A stretch of DNA of 64,000 bases. Source: Rhizobiales bacterium TMED25 (GTDB lineage: Bacteria > Pseudomonadota > Alphaproteobacteria > Rhizobiales > TMED25). A program made the position numbers and the translations under genes. This document shows, piece after piece, positions 18,384 to 29,483 of this stretch. How positions within the stretch are numbered: position 1 is the stretch's first letter; the number at the start of each line of letters is the position of its first letter. Where the stretch lies: NCBI GenBank assembly GCA_002168075.1, contig NHCE01000010.1, positions 270,154 to 334,153 on the forward strand, written 5' to 3'. The notes under the pieces were generated by a model. It was not told the DNA's origin. It ran no database searches and worked only from the letters and a program-made list of their open reading frames with translations.

Positions 18384-19483
18384 TCAGGTTTATGATCAGA
18401 TTTGCTGGAAATTTCAAACGCCAACTTACCAAATAAGTTATATCTCCAGCCTTTAAGAAATTTAATATTTTTATGATTATTTCTAACTAAATTTTTTAGA
18501 TCACTTTGATTAGCAATTAGATGGGTACAAATTTTATGTTCCTCAGAAATATTTTTTAAAATTTTATTTAGTTCGCTAACTATTGATTTTTGTTGTTTCG
18601 AAAGCTTTGAATTAATTGGCTTATTTATATTATTGTTTTCAATAGGTTTTTTTGTAATTACTTCTATAATCTTATTAAGATATTTGTCTTCAAGCACATA
18701 TTTATTTTCACTAAGAATATTCTTCAAATACGCTAAATCATTTGGTTTTTGTTCAAGTAGTGTATTAATATTTGTATCTGAGAGGATCCTTTTTCTTGGA
18801 ATATTTGAGAGTACCGCTATATTTTCTCTTAATTCTCTTAATCTATCAATCACATCCTTTTCAGAAAAATCTTTCTTGAGAAGCTCCTCTTTAGACTCAA
18901 GATTTTTTGATATAATACTTGGAGGTCTAGAGAGAATTGCCATTTCTTCATATAACCAGTTCTTTTTTTCACCGAAAGATAATTTCTTTTGAAGATAGAG
19001 ATAAATTGTTCTTAAATATTTTACATCATTAATCGCATATTCACATTTCTTCATATTCAATGGCCTTTCAGACCAATCAGAGTATTGAAGATCTTTATCA
19101 AGATCTATATCCAAGATTTCCTTTACTAGCTGTGCATATGAGATTGAGTCTTTGAAGCCACAAAACATTGCTGCCATTTGTGTATCAAATATTGGTGTTA
19201 TAACTCTACCGGATAAATAGTAAATTGCTTCAATATCTTGCTTACATGAATGTATTAATTTTTCTATTTTTGGATTTTGGATAATATCCCAAAGGCAATC
19301 AAAATTTAACTTGGATTTTATATCAACTATAAATTGATCATTTTGTGTGGCAATTTGGATAAGGCAAAGATCAGGCCAGTATGTTTGTTCTCTGACAAAT
19401 TCAGTATCGAAACCGATTACAGTTTCTGATTGAAGATTTAAGATAAAATTATCTAGTTTATTTTGGTTATCTATTATTTGCAT
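18380..19483 (-). CDS. rnd: Ribonuclease D
   Basis: 3'-5' exoribonuclease that trims tRNA precursors. The DEDDy motifs are present: FDTEFVREQTYW with its Asp/Glu pair, HSCKQDIEAIYYL, and YAINDVKYL carrying the final Tyr and Asp. A weakly conserved HRDC-like helical region follows (about residues 205-285). The 367-residue protein starting at MQIIDNQN fits the family; an upstream in-frame TTG at 19513 would add ten residues, and neither start has a good ribosome-binding site. It is divergent from aspS. Confidence 0.92.
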   Translation of the reverse strand: MQIIDNQNKLDNFILNLQSETVIGFDTEFVREQTYWPDLCLIQIATQNDQFIVDIKSKLNFDCLWDIIQNPKIEKLIHSCKQDIEAIYYLSGRVITPIFDTQMAAMFCGFKDSISYAQLVKEILDIDLDKDLQYSDWSERPLNMKKCEYAINDVKYLRTIYLYLQKKLSFGEKKNWLYEEMAILSRPPSIISKNLESKEELLKKDFSEKDVIDRLRELRENIAVLSNIPRKRILSDTNINTLLEQKPNDLAYLKNILSENKYVLEDKYLNKIIEVITKKPIENNNINKPINSKLSKQQKSIVSELNKILKNISEEHKICTHLIANQSDLKNLVRNNHKNIKFLKGWRYNLFGKLAFEISSKSDHKPD

Positions 19484-19582
19484 TTTGATTAATTTAATTG
19501 TAACACTTATCAAATAAAGTTATATATCTACTATATTTAATGCACTTTTTTATATTTTTTTTTATTGAAAGCAAAAATTATC

Positions 19583-21388
19583 ATGCATCACTATAGAACA
19601 CATAAATGTGATGAACTTAGATCCAGTAATATTGGACAAGATGTTAGAATATCAGGCTGGGTTCATAGGATCCGTGATCATGGTGGTTTACTTTTTATTG
19701 ATTTAAGGGATCATTACGGTATTACACAATGTGTTGTTGAACCGGGGACTGATACATTTAATTTGGCTGAAACTATTAGATCAGAATGGGTTGTTTGTCT
19801 TACTGGAACTGTCAAAGCTCGAATAGATGAAACTATAAACGTTGATAAATCTATTTCATCTCTACCAACTGGCGAAATTGAATTATTTATTAAAGATATA
19901 GAAATTTTATCGAAAGCTGAAGAATTACCGCTACCGATTTTTGGTGAGCCGGATTATCCTGAAGATATTAGGCTAAAATATCGTTTTCTTGATCTTAGGC
20001 GGCAAACAATACACAATAATATTGTTCTTCGATCTAATATTATTCAATCTATTAGAAGAAGGATGCTTGAAGAAAATTTTACGGAATACCAGACTCCAAT
20101 TTTAACGGCCTCAAGCCCAGAGGGTGCTAGAGATTTTTTAGTTCCATCTAGACTCCATCCCGGTAAATTTTATGCCCTTCCTCAGGCTCCACAGCAATTC
20201 AAACAATTGATAATGATAGCAGGCTTTGATCGGTATTTTCAAATAGCACCATGTTTTAGGGATGAAGATGCTCGTGCTGATAGATCCCCTGGAGAATTTT
20301 ATCAATTAGATGTTGAAATGAGTTTTGTAACCCAAGAAGATGTATTTAGCGCCATTGAGCCTGTTCTTGTGGGAGTATTCCAAGAGTTTGCAAAAGATAT
20401 GGAAGTGGATACCATTATTCCAAAAATACCATTTATGGAAGCACTTAAGAAATACGGATCTGATAAACCTGATTTGAGAATACCAATTGAAATGTCAAAT
20501 GTTAGTGATATTTTTGAAAAATCTGGCTTTAAAATCTTCGCTGATATACTAGATAAATCATCTGATAAAAGGGAGTGGTATGATAAATCAGAGGTCTGGG
20601 CAATACCCGCACCTGGTGGAGGGAGTAGGGCTTTTTGTGACCGTATGAATTCATGGGCTCAGGGTGAAGGGCAACCGGGACTTGGATATATTTTCTTCAA
20701 AGATGGCGGTGGTATGGGGCCCGTCGCAAAAAATATTGGCGATGAAAAGGTTCAAAAATTAAAAAAAGATTTGAATTTAAAAGATAATGATTCTGTATTT
20801 TTTGTTTGCGGCGTTCCATCAAAATTTTATGATTTTGCCGGTAAAGCTAGAAATAAAATTGGCGAACAATTGGAGCTTATTGACGATAAAAAATATAAGT
20901 TCTGTTGGATTATTGATTATCCTATGTTTGAAGTTGATGACGAAACTAAAGGCTATCAGTTTTCTCATAATCCTTTTTCTATGCCTCAGGGTGGTTTAGA
21001 AGCCCTTGAGTCTAAAAACCCTCTCGATATTTTAGCCTTTCAATATGATATAGTATGTAATGGGATAGAGTTGTCATCCGGTGCTATTCGGAATCATGTA
21101 CCAGAAATTATGGAGAAGGCGTTTGAGATTGCCGGTTACAATAAGTCAATATTAGAAGAGAAATTTTCTGGTATGTATAATGCATTAAAATATGGGGCTC
21201 CTCCACATGGAGGGATAGCTCCAGGAATTGATCGTATTGTAATGCTCCTAGCGAACGAAGAAAACCTCCGTGAAGTAACAATGTTTCCAATGAATCAACA
21301 GGCGGAAGATTTATTGATGGGAGCACCTTCATCTGTGAATCATATGCAGTTAAAAGATTTATCGATCAGATCAATTGAAAAAAAATAA
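19583..21388 (+). CDS. aspS: Aspartyl-tRNA synthetase
   Basis: Class II synthetase charging tRNA-Asp (and often tRNA-Asn in bacteria lacking AsnRS). It has an N-terminal OB-fold ([23 protein letters not shown]), motif 2 [19 protein letters not shown], a GAD insertion domain, and motif 3 [19 protein letters not shown]. The ATG at MHHYRTHKC is chosen over an upstream TTG because the family starts there; the result is 601 residues. The last 14 nt overlap the next gene. Confidence 0.96.
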   Translation: MHHYRTHKCDELRSSNIGQDVRISGWVHRIRDHGGLLFIDLRDHYGITQCVVEPGTDTFNLAETIRSEWVVCLTGTVKARIDETINVDKSISSLPTGEIELFIKDIEILSKAEELPLPIFGEPDYPEDIRLKYRFLDLRRQTIHNNIVLRSNIIQSIRRRMLEENFTEYQTPILTASSPEGARDFLVPSRLHPGKFYALPQAPQQFKQLIMIAGFDRYFQIAPCFRDEDARADRSPGEFYQLDVEMSFVTQEDVFSAIEPVLVGVFQEFAKDMEVDTIIPKIPFMEALKKYGSDKPDLRIPIEMSNVSDIFEKSGFKIFADILDKSSDKREWYDKSEVWAIPAPGGGSRAFCDRMNSWAQGEGQPGLGYIFFKDGGGMGPVAKNIGDEKVQKLKKDLNLKDNDSVFFVCGVPSKFYDFAGKARNKIGEQLELIDDKKYKFCWIIDYPMFEVDDETKGYQFSHNPFSMPQGGLEALESKNPLDILAFQYDIVCNGIELSSGAIRNHVPEIMEKAFEIAGYNKSILEEKFSGMYNALKYGAPPHGGIAPGIDRIVMLLANEENLREVTMFPMNQQAEDLLMGAPSSVNHMQLKDLSIRSIEKK

Positions 21389-21938
21389 TCAGCAAAATTT
21401 AGTCGTAATTGGTCACGCAATTATTTCACGTGATTGCTGTATTGCAGATAGTAATGGTATTATGCCAGAGTCACTAATATCTAACAAAGATTGGGAACTC
21501 TTTCAGAAGGACCTAGATGAATCAGATCTTGTGATTCTTGGAAGAAATAGTTACGAATATTTCCATCAAAAAAAGAGGAAGCGATTAATACCTACTTCAA
21601 AGATAAGAGATTACTATTTTGAAAATAGTGATTTATGCTTTTTTAATCCATTGGATATTTCACTAGAAAAGATTATTAATTTGTATAGTTCTTATCCGAA
21701 AAAAATAGCAGTCGCAGGTGGGCAAAGAGTCTATAAGTTAGTTTTTGATGAATTCTTTTATACTCAATTTTATTTGTCTATAAAGATGAACCAATATATG
21801 AAAAACGGTCAACCCTTGATAGATGGCTTAAGTACAATCCAGAATATTAAAATATATATGGAAGAAAGGGGCATGCAAGTACAAGAAGAAAGAAAACTTG
21901 ATAGTGAAACTATTCAGTATATTTACACTCAGTTTTAA
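21375..21938 (+). CDS. Dihydrofolate reductase-like protein
   Basis: A 187-residue DHFR/RibD-C superfamily protein. The fold order is readable: [15 protein letters not shown] strand, an acidic residue Asp39 at the position of the DHFR catalytic Asp (SNKDWELFQ), [10 protein letters not shown] matching the IMGR-T-E motif, and [12 protein letters not shown] matching GGG-VY. It could supply tetrahydrofolate or act on a related pteridine or flavin precursor; I infer reductase activity but not the substrate. The TTG start lies inside the aspS end, suggesting translational coupling. The stop overlaps that of nrdJ by 4 nt. Confidence 0.75.
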   Translation: MKKNNQQNLVVIGHAIISRDCCIADSNGIMPESLISNKDWELFQKDLDESDLVILGRNSYEYFHQKKRKRLIPTSKIRDYYFENSDLCFFNPLDISLEKIINLYSSYPKKIAVAGGQRVYKLVFDEFFYTQFYLSIKMNQYMKNGQPLIDGLSTIQNIKIYMEERGMQVQEERKLDSETIQYIYTQF

Positions 21939-24900
21939 CTACAACCGCTTGTAGATCCACACGTATCACATTTTAGACAAGTACCATTTCTAACCATTGT
22001 AAAGTTACCACACTCATCACAAGAAACTCCTTCGTAACCTTTTATTCTGGCTTCATTAATTAAGTCATTCTTTTCAATTAAGTTTGTATCTATTAAAGCT
22101 TCCGTTTTTGTATTTTCTCCAAGGTTTGGCTCGCTGACACTAACGCTTGAGGAAGTTGGAGTTAATATATCATTGGTCCCAGTTAACTGAAGGTCTGCTG
22201 AGGGTAAAATGAATAGATTATCATTCTTACTTCTTCCATAACCAGTACTAATATACTTATTAGCTGGAGCTGGTTGATGGTCATGTTCTGGGTTTCCAAT
22301 TGTATCGGGTGATATGGTATTTGGGTCAACATGAGCTAAGTCGTTTCTTTCAAGGTATGATATTGCAAGTTCTCTGAAAATATAATCGAGAACGGAAGTT
22401 GCATTTTTAATTGTATCATTACCCTGCACAAGTCCCGCAGGTTCAAATCTCGTGAAAGTGAAACTATCGACAAATTCATCAAGTGGCACTCCATATTGAA
22501 GACCTAATGAAATTGCTATTGCAAAGTTGTTCATAAGAGATCGGAAGGCAGCACCTTCTTTATGCATATCTATAAATATTTCACCAATTCTTCCGTCATC
22601 ATACTCACCGGTTCTTAGGTATACTTTATGCCCTCCAACTACAGCTTTTTGTGTATATCCTTTCCTTCTATGAGGAAGTTTTTCTCTTTCTCTTTGGGCA
22701 GCAATTTCAATAATTCTATCTACTGTATTTTCAGGTATATCGTGAGTAACTTCATCTTCCTCATCACTCTCATCTTCTAATATCTGAGCATTAAGAGGCT
22801 GAGATAATTTAGAACCATCCCTGTATAAGGCATTAGCTTTCAGTCCTAATTCCCATGATTTGAGATATGCATTCTTACAATCATCTACCGATGCCGTATT
22901 AGGCATATTAATAGTTTTTGATATTGCACCAGAGATAAATGGTTGAGCCGCTGATAACATTAGAATATGGCTATCAACAGATAGTGATCTTTTACCTGTA
23001 CGACCACATGGATTGGCACAATCAAATACATTCAGATGCTCATCTTTTATACTTGGTGCACCTTCAATTGTCATTGCTCCACAACAATATATATTTGCAT
23101 CAAGAATATCTTTTTCTGAGAACCCTATGTGAGATAGAAGATCGAATGAAAAGTCATTTAGTTGCTCATCACTTATTTTTAGTACATTTTTGCAAAAATC
23201 TTCACCCAATGTCCATTTGTTAAAAACAAACTTTATATCGAATGCGTTTTCAAGTTGTTGTTCTATTACTTCTAGTTGTTGTTTTTCGAAACCTTTATTT
23301 GATAGTTTCATATGGTCTATACCAGGTGCATTTTTTAAGGTATTTAATCCGACAGCATAATCAACTATATTATTGATTGCATTATCCCCATATCCGAGCG
23401 TTTTTAGGGCATCAGGTACTGCTCTATTAATAATTTTAAAGTAACCACCACCCGCTAGTTTCTTAAACTTCACAAGAGCAAAGTCGGGCTCTATTCCAGT
23501 AGTATCACAGTCCATGACCAATCCAATAGTTCCGGTGGGTGCAATGACAGTTGTTTGCGCATTTCTATACCCATATTTTTTACCTAAATCATATGCATCA
23601 GTCCAAGATTGTGTTGCGGCTGTAAGCAGATCTGAGTCATCAACATTTTTATGGTCAAGCGGAACAGGGGAGGTCGATAGCCCAATATAATCAGAAATGT
23701 TACCGTTAGCTGCATTGGCGTGGTTTGATATAACTCTCAGCATATGCTTTGCGTTTTTCTCATAATTTGGGAATGGTCCTAGTTCTTTTGCCATTTCTGC
23801 TGAGGTTTTGTAGGAAATACCTGTCATTAAAGCAGATATTGCTCCACATATAGCTCTGGCTTTGTCTGAGTCATAAGCTATACCGCTTGTCATTAGATAT
23901 CCACCTATATTGGCATAACCAAGACCTAAAGTCCTGTACTCATAAGACAACTTAGCAATATTTTTTGATGGGAACTGAGCCATCATTACAGATATTTCTA
24001 ATACCATAGTCCACAAGCGAACGGTATGTGTGAATTCATTTGTTTTAAGTGTCCCATTTGAATTTCGAAACTTAATAAGGTTTATTGAGGCTAAATTACA
24101 TGCTGTATCATCTAGAAACATATATTCTGAGCAAGGATTTGAGGCTCTGATTGGCCCACCTTCTGGGCAAGTATGCCAATCATTTATAGTAGTGTGAAAT
24201 TGAATACCTGGATCAGCTGAAGCCCATGCAGCATAGCCAATTTGTTCCCATAGTTCTGATGCTTTCAGTGTCTTTACAGTTGAATTATCTTTCCTTGATG
24301 TTAAATGCCAATCAGCATCATCTTTTAATGCATGAATAAAATCATCAGATAACCGAACAGTATTATTAGAATTTTGTCCAGATACAGTCAAGTAAGCCTC
24401 AGAATCCCAATCCGTATCATATGTTTCAAATGCCATAGACGTATAGCCCTGCTCAGCAAATTGAATTGCTCTTTTTATGTAATTTTCTGGGACATGCAGT
24501 TTCCTTGCTGCTAAAATTTCTTTCTTTAAGGCTGGATTTTTCTTTGGGTCATAACAGTCATTATCTGACCCTTCACAATTTACACAAGCTTTAAGAATTA
24601 AGTTAAGGTGTTTAGCACAAATTTTTGAGCCTGTTACAAGAGCTGCAACTTTTTTCTCTTCTTTCACTTTCCAGTCAATAAACTCTTCAACGTCAGGATG
24701 GTCGATATCAACAACAACCATTTTTGCTGCTCTTCTTGTTGTTCCTCCAGATTTAATAGCTCCAGCAGATCTATCTCCTATTTTTAAAAAACTCATCATA
24801 CCAGATGATTTTCCACCACCAGAGAGGTTCTCTCCGTCTCCTCTGATTTTCGAGAAGTTTGACCCTGTTCCTGAGCCGTATTTGAATAATCTTGCTTCCC

Positions 24901-25537
24901 TTGTCCAAAGATCCATAATGCCACCCTCGTTAACAAGGTCATCCTCTACTGATTGAATAAAACAGGCATGCGGTTGTGGATGTTCATATGCTGAGTCAGA
25001 TTTTGTTAGTTTTTTTGTTTGATAATCAACATAGAAATGACCTTGTCCTGGGCCATCTATTCCATAAGCCCAATTCAAACCAGTATTAAACCATTGAGGA
25101 CTATTCGGAGCACACATTTGTGAGGCTAGAATAAATCTTAACTCATCAAAATAATTTTTTGCATCATTTTCTGTATCGAAATATTTACCTTTCCAACCCC
25201 AATACGTCCATGTACCTGCAAGTCTATCAAATACTTGTTTTGAACTTGTTTCTGACCCCAATTTTGTATTTTTTGTCGCGGGAACACTTTTCCATAGCCA
25301 ACTTGGAACATCATTTTCTTCAATTTTTTTTGTTTCTTGAGGAACTCCCGCTCTTCTAAAGTATTTTTGAGCAATTATATCAGCCGCTACCTGACTCCAA
25401 CTATCTGGGACTTCAAGATCATCAAGTTTAAACACAACTGAACCATCAGGATTCTTTATTTGACTAGAAGTTTTTATAAATTTTATGTTGCTGTATGGTG
25501 ATTCATTTTCTTTAGTAAAACATCTAGTTATTTTCAT
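21935..25537 (-). CDS. nrdJ: Vitamin B12-dependent (class II) ribonucleotide reductase NrdJ
   Basis: Reduces ribonucleotides to deoxyribonucleotides using adenosylcobalamin as radical source, independent of oxygen. At 1200 residues it is the long alphaproteobacterial form. Visible are the [22 protein letters not shown]-terminal region, [12 protein letters not shown], the substrate-site segment [48 protein letters not shown], and a C-terminal zinc-ribbon-like tail with paired cysteines ([14 protein letters not shown]). An AGAGGA site lies 7 nt before the ATG. The cell therefore needs cobalamin; no cobalamin riboswitch is apparent upstream. Confidence 0.96.
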   Translation of the reverse strand: MKITRCFTKENESPYSNIKFIKTSSQIKNPDGSVVFKLDDLEVPDSWSQVAADIIAQKYFRRAGVPQETKKIEENDVPSWLWKSVPATKNTKLGSETSSKQVFDRLAGTWTYWGWKGKYFDTENDAKNYFDELRFILASQMCAPNSPQWFNTGLNWAYGIDGPGQGHFYVDYQTKKLTKSDSAYEHPQPHACFIQSVEDDLVNEGGIMDLWTREARLFKYGSGTGSNFSKIRGDGENLSGGGKSSGMMSFLKIGDRSAGAIKSGGTTRRAAKMVVVDIDHPDVEEFIDWKVKEEKKVAALVTGSKICAKHLNLILKACVNCEGSDNDCYDPKKNPALKKEILAARKLHVPENYIKRAIQFAEQGYTSMAFETYDTDWDSEAYLTVSGQNSNNTVRLSDDFIHALKDDADWHLTSRKDNSTVKTLKASELWEQIGYAAWASADPGIQFHTTINDWHTCPEGGPIRASNPCSEYMFLDDTACNLASINLIKFRNSNGTLKTNEFTHTVRLWTMVLEISVMMAQFPSKNIAKLSYEYRTLGLGYANIGGYLMTSGIAYDSDKARAICGAISALMTGISYKTSAEMAKELGPFPNYEKNAKHMLRVISNHANAANGNISDYIGLSTSPVPLDHKNVDDSDLLTAATQSWTDAYDLGKKYGYRNAQTTVIAPTGTIGLVMDCDTTGIEPDFALVKFKKLAGGGYFKIINRAVPDALKTLGYGDNAINNIVDYAVGLNTLKNAPGIDHMKLSNKGFEKQQLEVIEQQLENAFDIKFVFNKWTLGEDFCKNVLKISDEQLNDFSFDLLSHIGFSEKDILDANIYCCGAMTIEGAPSIKDEHLNVFDCANPCGRTGKRSLSVDSHILMLSAAQPFISGAISKTINMPNTASVDDCKNAYLKSWELGLKANALYRDGSKLSQPLNAQILEDESDEEDEVTHDIPENTVDRIIEIAAQREREKLPHRRKGYTQKAVVGGHKVYLRTGEYDDGRIGEIFIDMHKEGAAFRSLMNNFAIAISLGLQYGVPLDEFVDSFTFTRFEPAGLVQGNDTIKNATSVLDYIFRELAISYLERNDLAHVDPNTISPDTIGNPEHDHQPAPANKYISTGYGRSKNDNLFILPSADLQLTGTNDILTPTSSSVSVSEPNLGENTKTEALIDTNLIEKNDLINEARIKGYEGVSCDECGNFTMVRNGTCLKCDTCGSTSGCS

Positions 25538-25863
25538 CTTAATTCCTCTTTCTTCTTTATAAGCGCAGACTTTTTAATTTAGTTCCTTTGATATATATGT
25601 CTATATATATTTTGAATTATTTTAACTTTTTAACAAAGTTTTGTTTTTATGCACAATAACAACCAATAGTATTATCTGGACATGCGTGACATACTACATG
25701 TAGATTATTACCGAATTGTAAACATGTTTAAAAAAAACAGTTTTTTTTACAGAACAAATAAAAAACTATATGTTTTGATTAAAATTTGTTATTGATTATA
25801 TGAAAGTAACTTGATTCTTTCACGTTGTAACATGATTATTATATTTATTAAGAACATAAAACT
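25538..25863. other. Divergent intergenic region, nrdJ / NDUFA12
   Basis: A 326-nt gap, one of the two longest without a gene here. It contains two perfect palindromes whose centres are 26 bp apart: CTACATGTAG at 25694-25703 and TAAACATGTTTA at 25719-25730, both built on ACATGT. A homopolymer-rich stretch follows (about 25730-25750). No cobalamin riboswitch core and no convincing paired NrdR boxes were found. Promoters for both flanking genes must lie here; the palindromes are possible operators. Confidence 0.5.
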
Positions 25864-26268
25864 ATGTTAAAATTTATTAAAGAGATTTTTACCTGGTGGA
25901 ATAGACAAACACTCTCAACACGAATTCATACTTCACTATACGGAGCTATGGTCGGAGAAGATGATTTTGGTAATATTTACTATACTACAAAAAAAAATGA
26001 GGGAGTAAAGAGATGGGTAATTTACAACGGTTACGCTGATTCATCAAAAGTTCCTGCTGCTTGGCATTCTTGGCTACATCACGTAACTGATAGTGTACCA
26101 AATAACGAGATACAAAAAAAATCTTGGCATAAGAATCACCTTCCAAATTTAACGGGAACAGATCTTGCATACAAGCCTCCGGGTAGCCTTTCAAATACCA
26201 GTAAAACGCAAAGTGAGAATAAACATTATATAAGTTGGGATCCATCTTCAAGTGAGAATGAAAAATGA
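25864..26268 (+). CDS. NADH:ubiquinone oxidoreductase accessory subunit, NDUFA12 family
   Basis: Supernumerary complex I protein shared by alphaproteobacteria and mitochondria. The pattern FIKEIFTWWNRQTLSTRIHTSLYG followed by VGEDDFGNIYY, then RWVIYNGYADSSKVPAAWHSWLHH, is diagnostic. The 134 residues end in a polar tail. It overlaps mlaD by four bases (ATGA). In related genomes this gene lies near DUF2155 and accC/accB, as here. Confidence 0.93.
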   Translation: MLKFIKEIFTWWNRQTLSTRIHTSLYGAMVGEDDFGNIYYTTKKNEGVKRWVIYNGYADSSKVPAAWHSWLHHVTDSVPNNEIQKKSWHKNHLPNLTGTDLAYKPPGSLSNTSKTQSENKHYISWDPSSSENEK

Positions 26269-26708
26269 AAAATAATCTTTTTGAGAGTATTATTGGTTTT
26301 ATGGTTATTTTAATAGCAATAATATTTTTTTATTATGCTTATAATACATCTGGTCAAAAAAGTAATTCAAATTCATATGAATTAAATGCATCATTTACCC
26401 AAGTCTCAGGCCTTGTTACTGGAGCCGATGTTAGATTATCAGGTATCAAAATTGGATCAGTTTCAAAACAGGAATTAGATATTGAATTTTATGATGCAAT
26501 TGTAACTATGCAGATTGATAATAATATTAAAATACCGTCTGATAGTAGCGCTAAAATAAGTGCAGAAGGTCTATTAGGGGGCTATTTCATTATGATTGAA
26601 CCTGGTGGATCAGAGACAATGTTGGAAGACGGAGAGTCAATAGAACTTACCCAAGGATCCATCGATTTAATTGGACTGTTAGGAGAGGCAGTTTTTGGTT
26701 CAATGTAA
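26265..26708 (+). CDS. mlaD: MlaD-like MCE-domain phospholipid transport protein
   Basis: Membrane-anchored, periplasm-facing MCE protein of the Mla pathway, which moves phospholipids between the membranes. One N-terminal membrane helix (about residues 8-25) precedes a single MCE domain (ASFTQVSGLVTGADVRLSGIKIGSV ... AEGLLGGYFIMIEPGG). At 147 residues it is a typical MlaD. It stands between NDUFA12 and DUF2155 without mlaE or mlaF, which must lie elsewhere if present. It overlaps both neighbours. Confidence 0.9.
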   Translation: MKNNLFESIIGFMVILIAIIFFYYAYNTSGQKSNSNSYELNASFTQVSGLVTGADVRLSGIKIGSVSKQELDIEFYDAIVTMQIDNNIKIPSDSSAKISAEGLLGGYFIMIEPGGSETMLEDGESIELTQGSIDLIGLLGEAVFGSM

Positions 26709-27138
26709 TATAAAATCTTTTAGCTTGATAAGAGCTTATTTATTTATTCTTTTTGTTTTTCTATTCATTTATCATAATGATTCTGTTAATGCGCAAATTA
26801 TAATTAAAAAATACATTAACGCTGAAGTGCTTGTATTTAATAAATTAACCAAGGAGAGGGCTATATTTAAAATACCAGCTAAGTCTTCAATCTCCTTCAA
26901 AAACTTTAATATCAAGGTTAATTCATGCTTTAAAATTATGGACAAGGATCAAGACTTTGTAACTAATATAACTCTTGAACACATTTATGAGAATAGAATA
27001 GAAGAATCTGAAAATATTGTATTATACCTTATAAAACGAAATCTTAATATTGATCCTCAAAATCCATACTATGAATTTAAATTATTAAGATGTAATGATG
27101 AAAAAGATATTATTGTTAACAATATTTACAACGGCTAA
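26695..27138 (+). CDS. DUF2155 domain-containing exported protein
   Basis: Small secreted or envelope protein of unknown function conserved in alphaproteobacteria. A signal-like hydrophobic segment (about residues 12-28) ends near VNAQ. The domain follows: EVLVFNKLTKERAIFKIPAKSSISFKNFNIKVNSCFK, the usual pattern of a 'dkvtg' strand, a 'fxvp' strand and a conserved cysteine. The TTG start at 26695 has a strong AGGAG/GAGG site 6 nt away; another TTG at 26725 is possible. It overlaps mlaD by 14 nt. Confidence 0.82.
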   Translation: MVQCNIKSFSLIRAYLFILFVFLFIYHNDSVNAQIIIKKYINAEVLVFNKLTKERAIFKIPAKSSISFKNFNIKVNSCFKIMDKDQDFVTNITLEHIYENRIEESENIVLYLIKRNLNIDPQNPYYEFKLLRCNDEKDIIVNNIYNG

Positions 27139-27143
27139 TTCGC

Positions 27144-28487
27144 TTATTTAAGAAATTTTTCAAGCCAATGTATATTATAATTACCAGAGATTATATCATC
27201 ATTTGATATTAATCTTTTGAATAGAGGAAGCGTTGTTTCAACACCCTCTATCACAAATTCATCAAGTGCTCTATTTAGTCGGGAGAGGCAACCTGGTCGA
27301 TCTTTTCCATAAACAATTAGTTTACCAATCATGCTATCGTAAAACGGAGGTATATGATATCCTGCGTATACTGCGCTATCAACTCTAACCCCTGGGCCAC
27401 TTGCAGGATGGTAGGCCGTAATCTGACCCGCTGACGGAGAAAAGTTCTCAGGATTTTCTGCATTTATTCGACATTCAATTGCATGACCTTTGATTGAAAG
27501 ATCTGACTGTTTGAATGATAATTTCTCTCCTGCAGCAACCTTTATCTGCTCTTTCACTAGGTCACAATCAGTTATTAATTCAGTTATTGGATGTTCGACT
27601 TGTAATCGCGTATTCATTTCAATGAAATAAAATTGATCATCCTGATAGAGGAATTCTATTGTACCTGCACCAAGATAGTTTAAATTAGAGATTGCACTTG
27701 AGGCTATATTCCCAATTGAGTCCCTCTGACTTTCATCAATCACTGGCGAAGTAGCCTCTTCAAGAATTTTTTGGTTTCTTCTTTGGAGAGAGCAATCTCT
27801 CTCACCCAAATGAATGGCATTTCCATATTTATCACCAAAAACTTGAATTTCAATATGCCTTGGAGCATTAAGGTACTTTTCAATATATATTGTATCATCA
27901 CCAAAAGATGCTTTTGCTTCGAACTTTGCTAGATTATAAGCTTCTTCGATATCGGATTCGCTATTTGCAATTTTCATACCTTTTCCTCCACCACCGGAAG
28001 AGGCTTTAATGAGAATCGGATAACCAATTTGAACTGCTATCTTTTTAGCATGTTTAATGTCATTAATCTTGCCATCCGATCCCGGAACTACAGGAATACC
28101 TAATTTGGCGACGGTCTCCTTTGCAACAATTTTATCTCCCATTGTTTTAATATGATCAGAGGTTGGTCCAATGAAGGTTATCCCATGAGCTTCAAGTATT
28201 TCAGCAAAATGCGCATTTTCTGATAGGAACCCATAACCGGGATGAACTGCCTCGGCACCTGTTATTTCACAAGCAGAAATAATTGCAGGAATATTTAAAT
28301 AGCTATCTTTTGCCTGATGAGATCCTATACAAACACTCTCATCAGCAAGTTTTACGTGCATTGCACCACTATCTGCTGTTGAGTGAACAGCAACTGTCTT
28401 TATACCCATTTCCTTGCATGCCCGTTGAATTCTGAGAGCAATTTCCCCTCGATTAGCAATTAGGACTTTATCAAATAGTTTAGTCAT
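27144..28487 (-). CDS. accC: Acetyl-CoA carboxylase, biotin carboxylase subunit
   Basis: ATP-grasp enzyme that carboxylates biotin on AccB, the first half of malonyl-CoA formation. Seen are KVLIANRGEIALRI at the N terminus, the KASSGGGGKGMKI ATP lid, HLGERDCSLQRRNQKI, and the catalytic EMNTRLQVEHPITE. The length of 447 is standard. It overlaps accB by 4 nt. It supplies malonyl-CoA to the fab cluster at the other end of the window. Confidence 0.97.
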   Translation of the reverse strand: MTKLFDKVLIANRGEIALRIQRACKEMGIKTVAVHSTADSGAMHVKLADESVCIGSHQAKDSYLNIPAIISACEITGAEAVHPGYGFLSENAHFAEILEAHGITFIGPTSDHIKTMGDKIVAKETVAKLGIPVVPGSDGKINDIKHAKKIAVQIGYPILIKASSGGGGKGMKIANSESDIEEAYNLAKFEAKASFGDDTIYIEKYLNAPRHIEIQVFGDKYGNAIHLGERDCSLQRRNQKILEEATSPVIDESQRDSIGNIASSAISNLNYLGAGTIEFLYQDDQFYFIEMNTRLQVEHPITELITDCDLVKEQIKVAAGEKLSFKQSDLSIKGHAIECRINAENPENFSPSAGQITAYHPASGPGVRVDSAVYAGYHIPPFYDSMIGKLIVYGKDRPGCLSRLNRALDEFVIEGVETTLPLFKRLISNDDIISGNYNIHWLEKFLK

Positions 28488-28978
28488 TCAATTTCTATTA
28501 TATTTTGTCCAAACTCAATGGGTTGGCCCTCTTCAACAAGAATACTCTTCACGACACCTGATTCTGTACTTGGGATAGTATTAAAAGTTTTCATAGCTTC
28601 TATAATTATAATTGGGTCACCTTTATTGATTTTACTACCAATGCTAACAAATGGCTTACTTCCTGGCTCAGGTGATAAATAACATGTGCCCACCATTGGT
28701 GATTTTATATAAGATTTTTGACCGGAGTCCGCCGGATCATTTACAGAGCTTTGTTCAGCTTTTATTTCAATAGCTGACGCCTGTGCTGGCGCAATTGCTG
28801 GCTGTTGAGTCACAGGATTTGATACGTATTGTAACGCTTGTTTTGTTTCGCTATTTTGATTTTGTACTTTGATTCTGATGCCATCTTTTTCAATCTCAAC
28901 TTCGGATAAATTTTCACTTTTTACAATAGATGCAATTTCATTAATTAATTCAATTTCACTAATTACTTTTTTTGTCAT
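28484..28978 (-). CDS. accB: Acetyl-CoA carboxylase biotin carboxyl carrier protein
   Basis: Carries biotin between the carboxylase and transferase halves of acetyl-CoA carboxylase. The C-terminal biotinyl domain has the EAMK motif with Lys130 as attachment site, inside YIKSPMVGTCYLSPEPGSKPF ... GDPIIIIEAMKTFN. A Pro/Ala/Gln linker separates it from an N-terminal helical domain. The 164-residue length is typical. It begins 4 nt after aroQ. Confidence 0.96.
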   Translation of the reverse strand: MTKKVISEIELINEIASIVKSENLSEVEIEKDGIRIKVQNQNSETKQALQYVSNPVTQQPAIAPAQASAIEIKAEQSSVNDPADSGQKSYIKSPMVGTCYLSPEPGSKPFVSIGSKINKGDPIIIIEAMKTFNTIPSTESGVVKSILVEEGQPIEFGQNIIEIE

Positions 28979-28982
28979 GATT

Positions 28983-29432
28983 TTAGGTCCTTGATTTTAT
29001 TATTTTAATTAATGCATGTATTGCAAGTTCATAGCCATAGTCACCAAACCCAACAATTATACCATCAACAACGGATGATAAATAGGATTTGTGACGAAAT
29101 TCTTCTCTTTTGTGGATATTCGAAATGTGAACTTCAATAGCTGGAGAATTTGAAGATTTGAGGGCATCATGAATGGCAATGGATGTGTGTGTGTATGCAC
29201 CTGCATTAATAATTAAACCATGTTTTTCTGCTGCGGATTGGATCCAGTTTATAATATCGCTTTCGTCATTAGATTGATGGAATTCTAAATTAACACCTAG
29301 GGACTTTGCAATCACAGTACAATCTTCTTTAATATTATCTAGAGTTTTAATACCGTAAAACTCAGGCTCCCTAGTCCCCAATAAATTCAAATTTGGTCCA
29401 TTAATGATAATAATCTTGTCATCTTTATTCAT
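28983..29432 (-). CDS. aroQ: 3-dehydroquinate dehydratase, type II
   Basis: Third step of the shikimate pathway, dehydrating 3-dehydroquinate. IINGPNLNLLGTREPEFYG at the N terminus carries the catalytic Arg and Tyr; NAGAYTHTSIAIHDAL and EVHISNIHKREEFRHKSYLS hold the substrate and catalytic His residues. It has 149 residues. In many alphaproteobacteria a dsbA-type gene separates it from the M48 peptidase; here only 51 bases do. Confidence 0.96.
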   Translation of the reverse strand: MNKDDKIIIINGPNLNLLGTREPEFYGIKTLDNIKEDCTVIAKSLGVNLEFHQSNDESDIINWIQSAAEKHGLIINAGAYTHTSIAIHDALKSSNSPAIEVHISNIHKREEFRHKSYLSSVVDGIIVGFGDYGYELAIHALIKIIKSRT

Positions 29433-29483
29433 GATTATATTAAAGCCTAAAATTAATTAAATTTAAATTAATTATTGAAATTA

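Noticed and set aside
25541-25680. NrdR boxes or a cobalamin riboswitch upstream of nrdJ
   Set aside because: The ATATATAT stretches near 25590-25610 resemble NrdR box cores, but the flanking ACAC/GTGT bases do not match and there is no pair at proper spacing. No B12-box (GCCACTG-type) sequence was found on the nrdJ strand.
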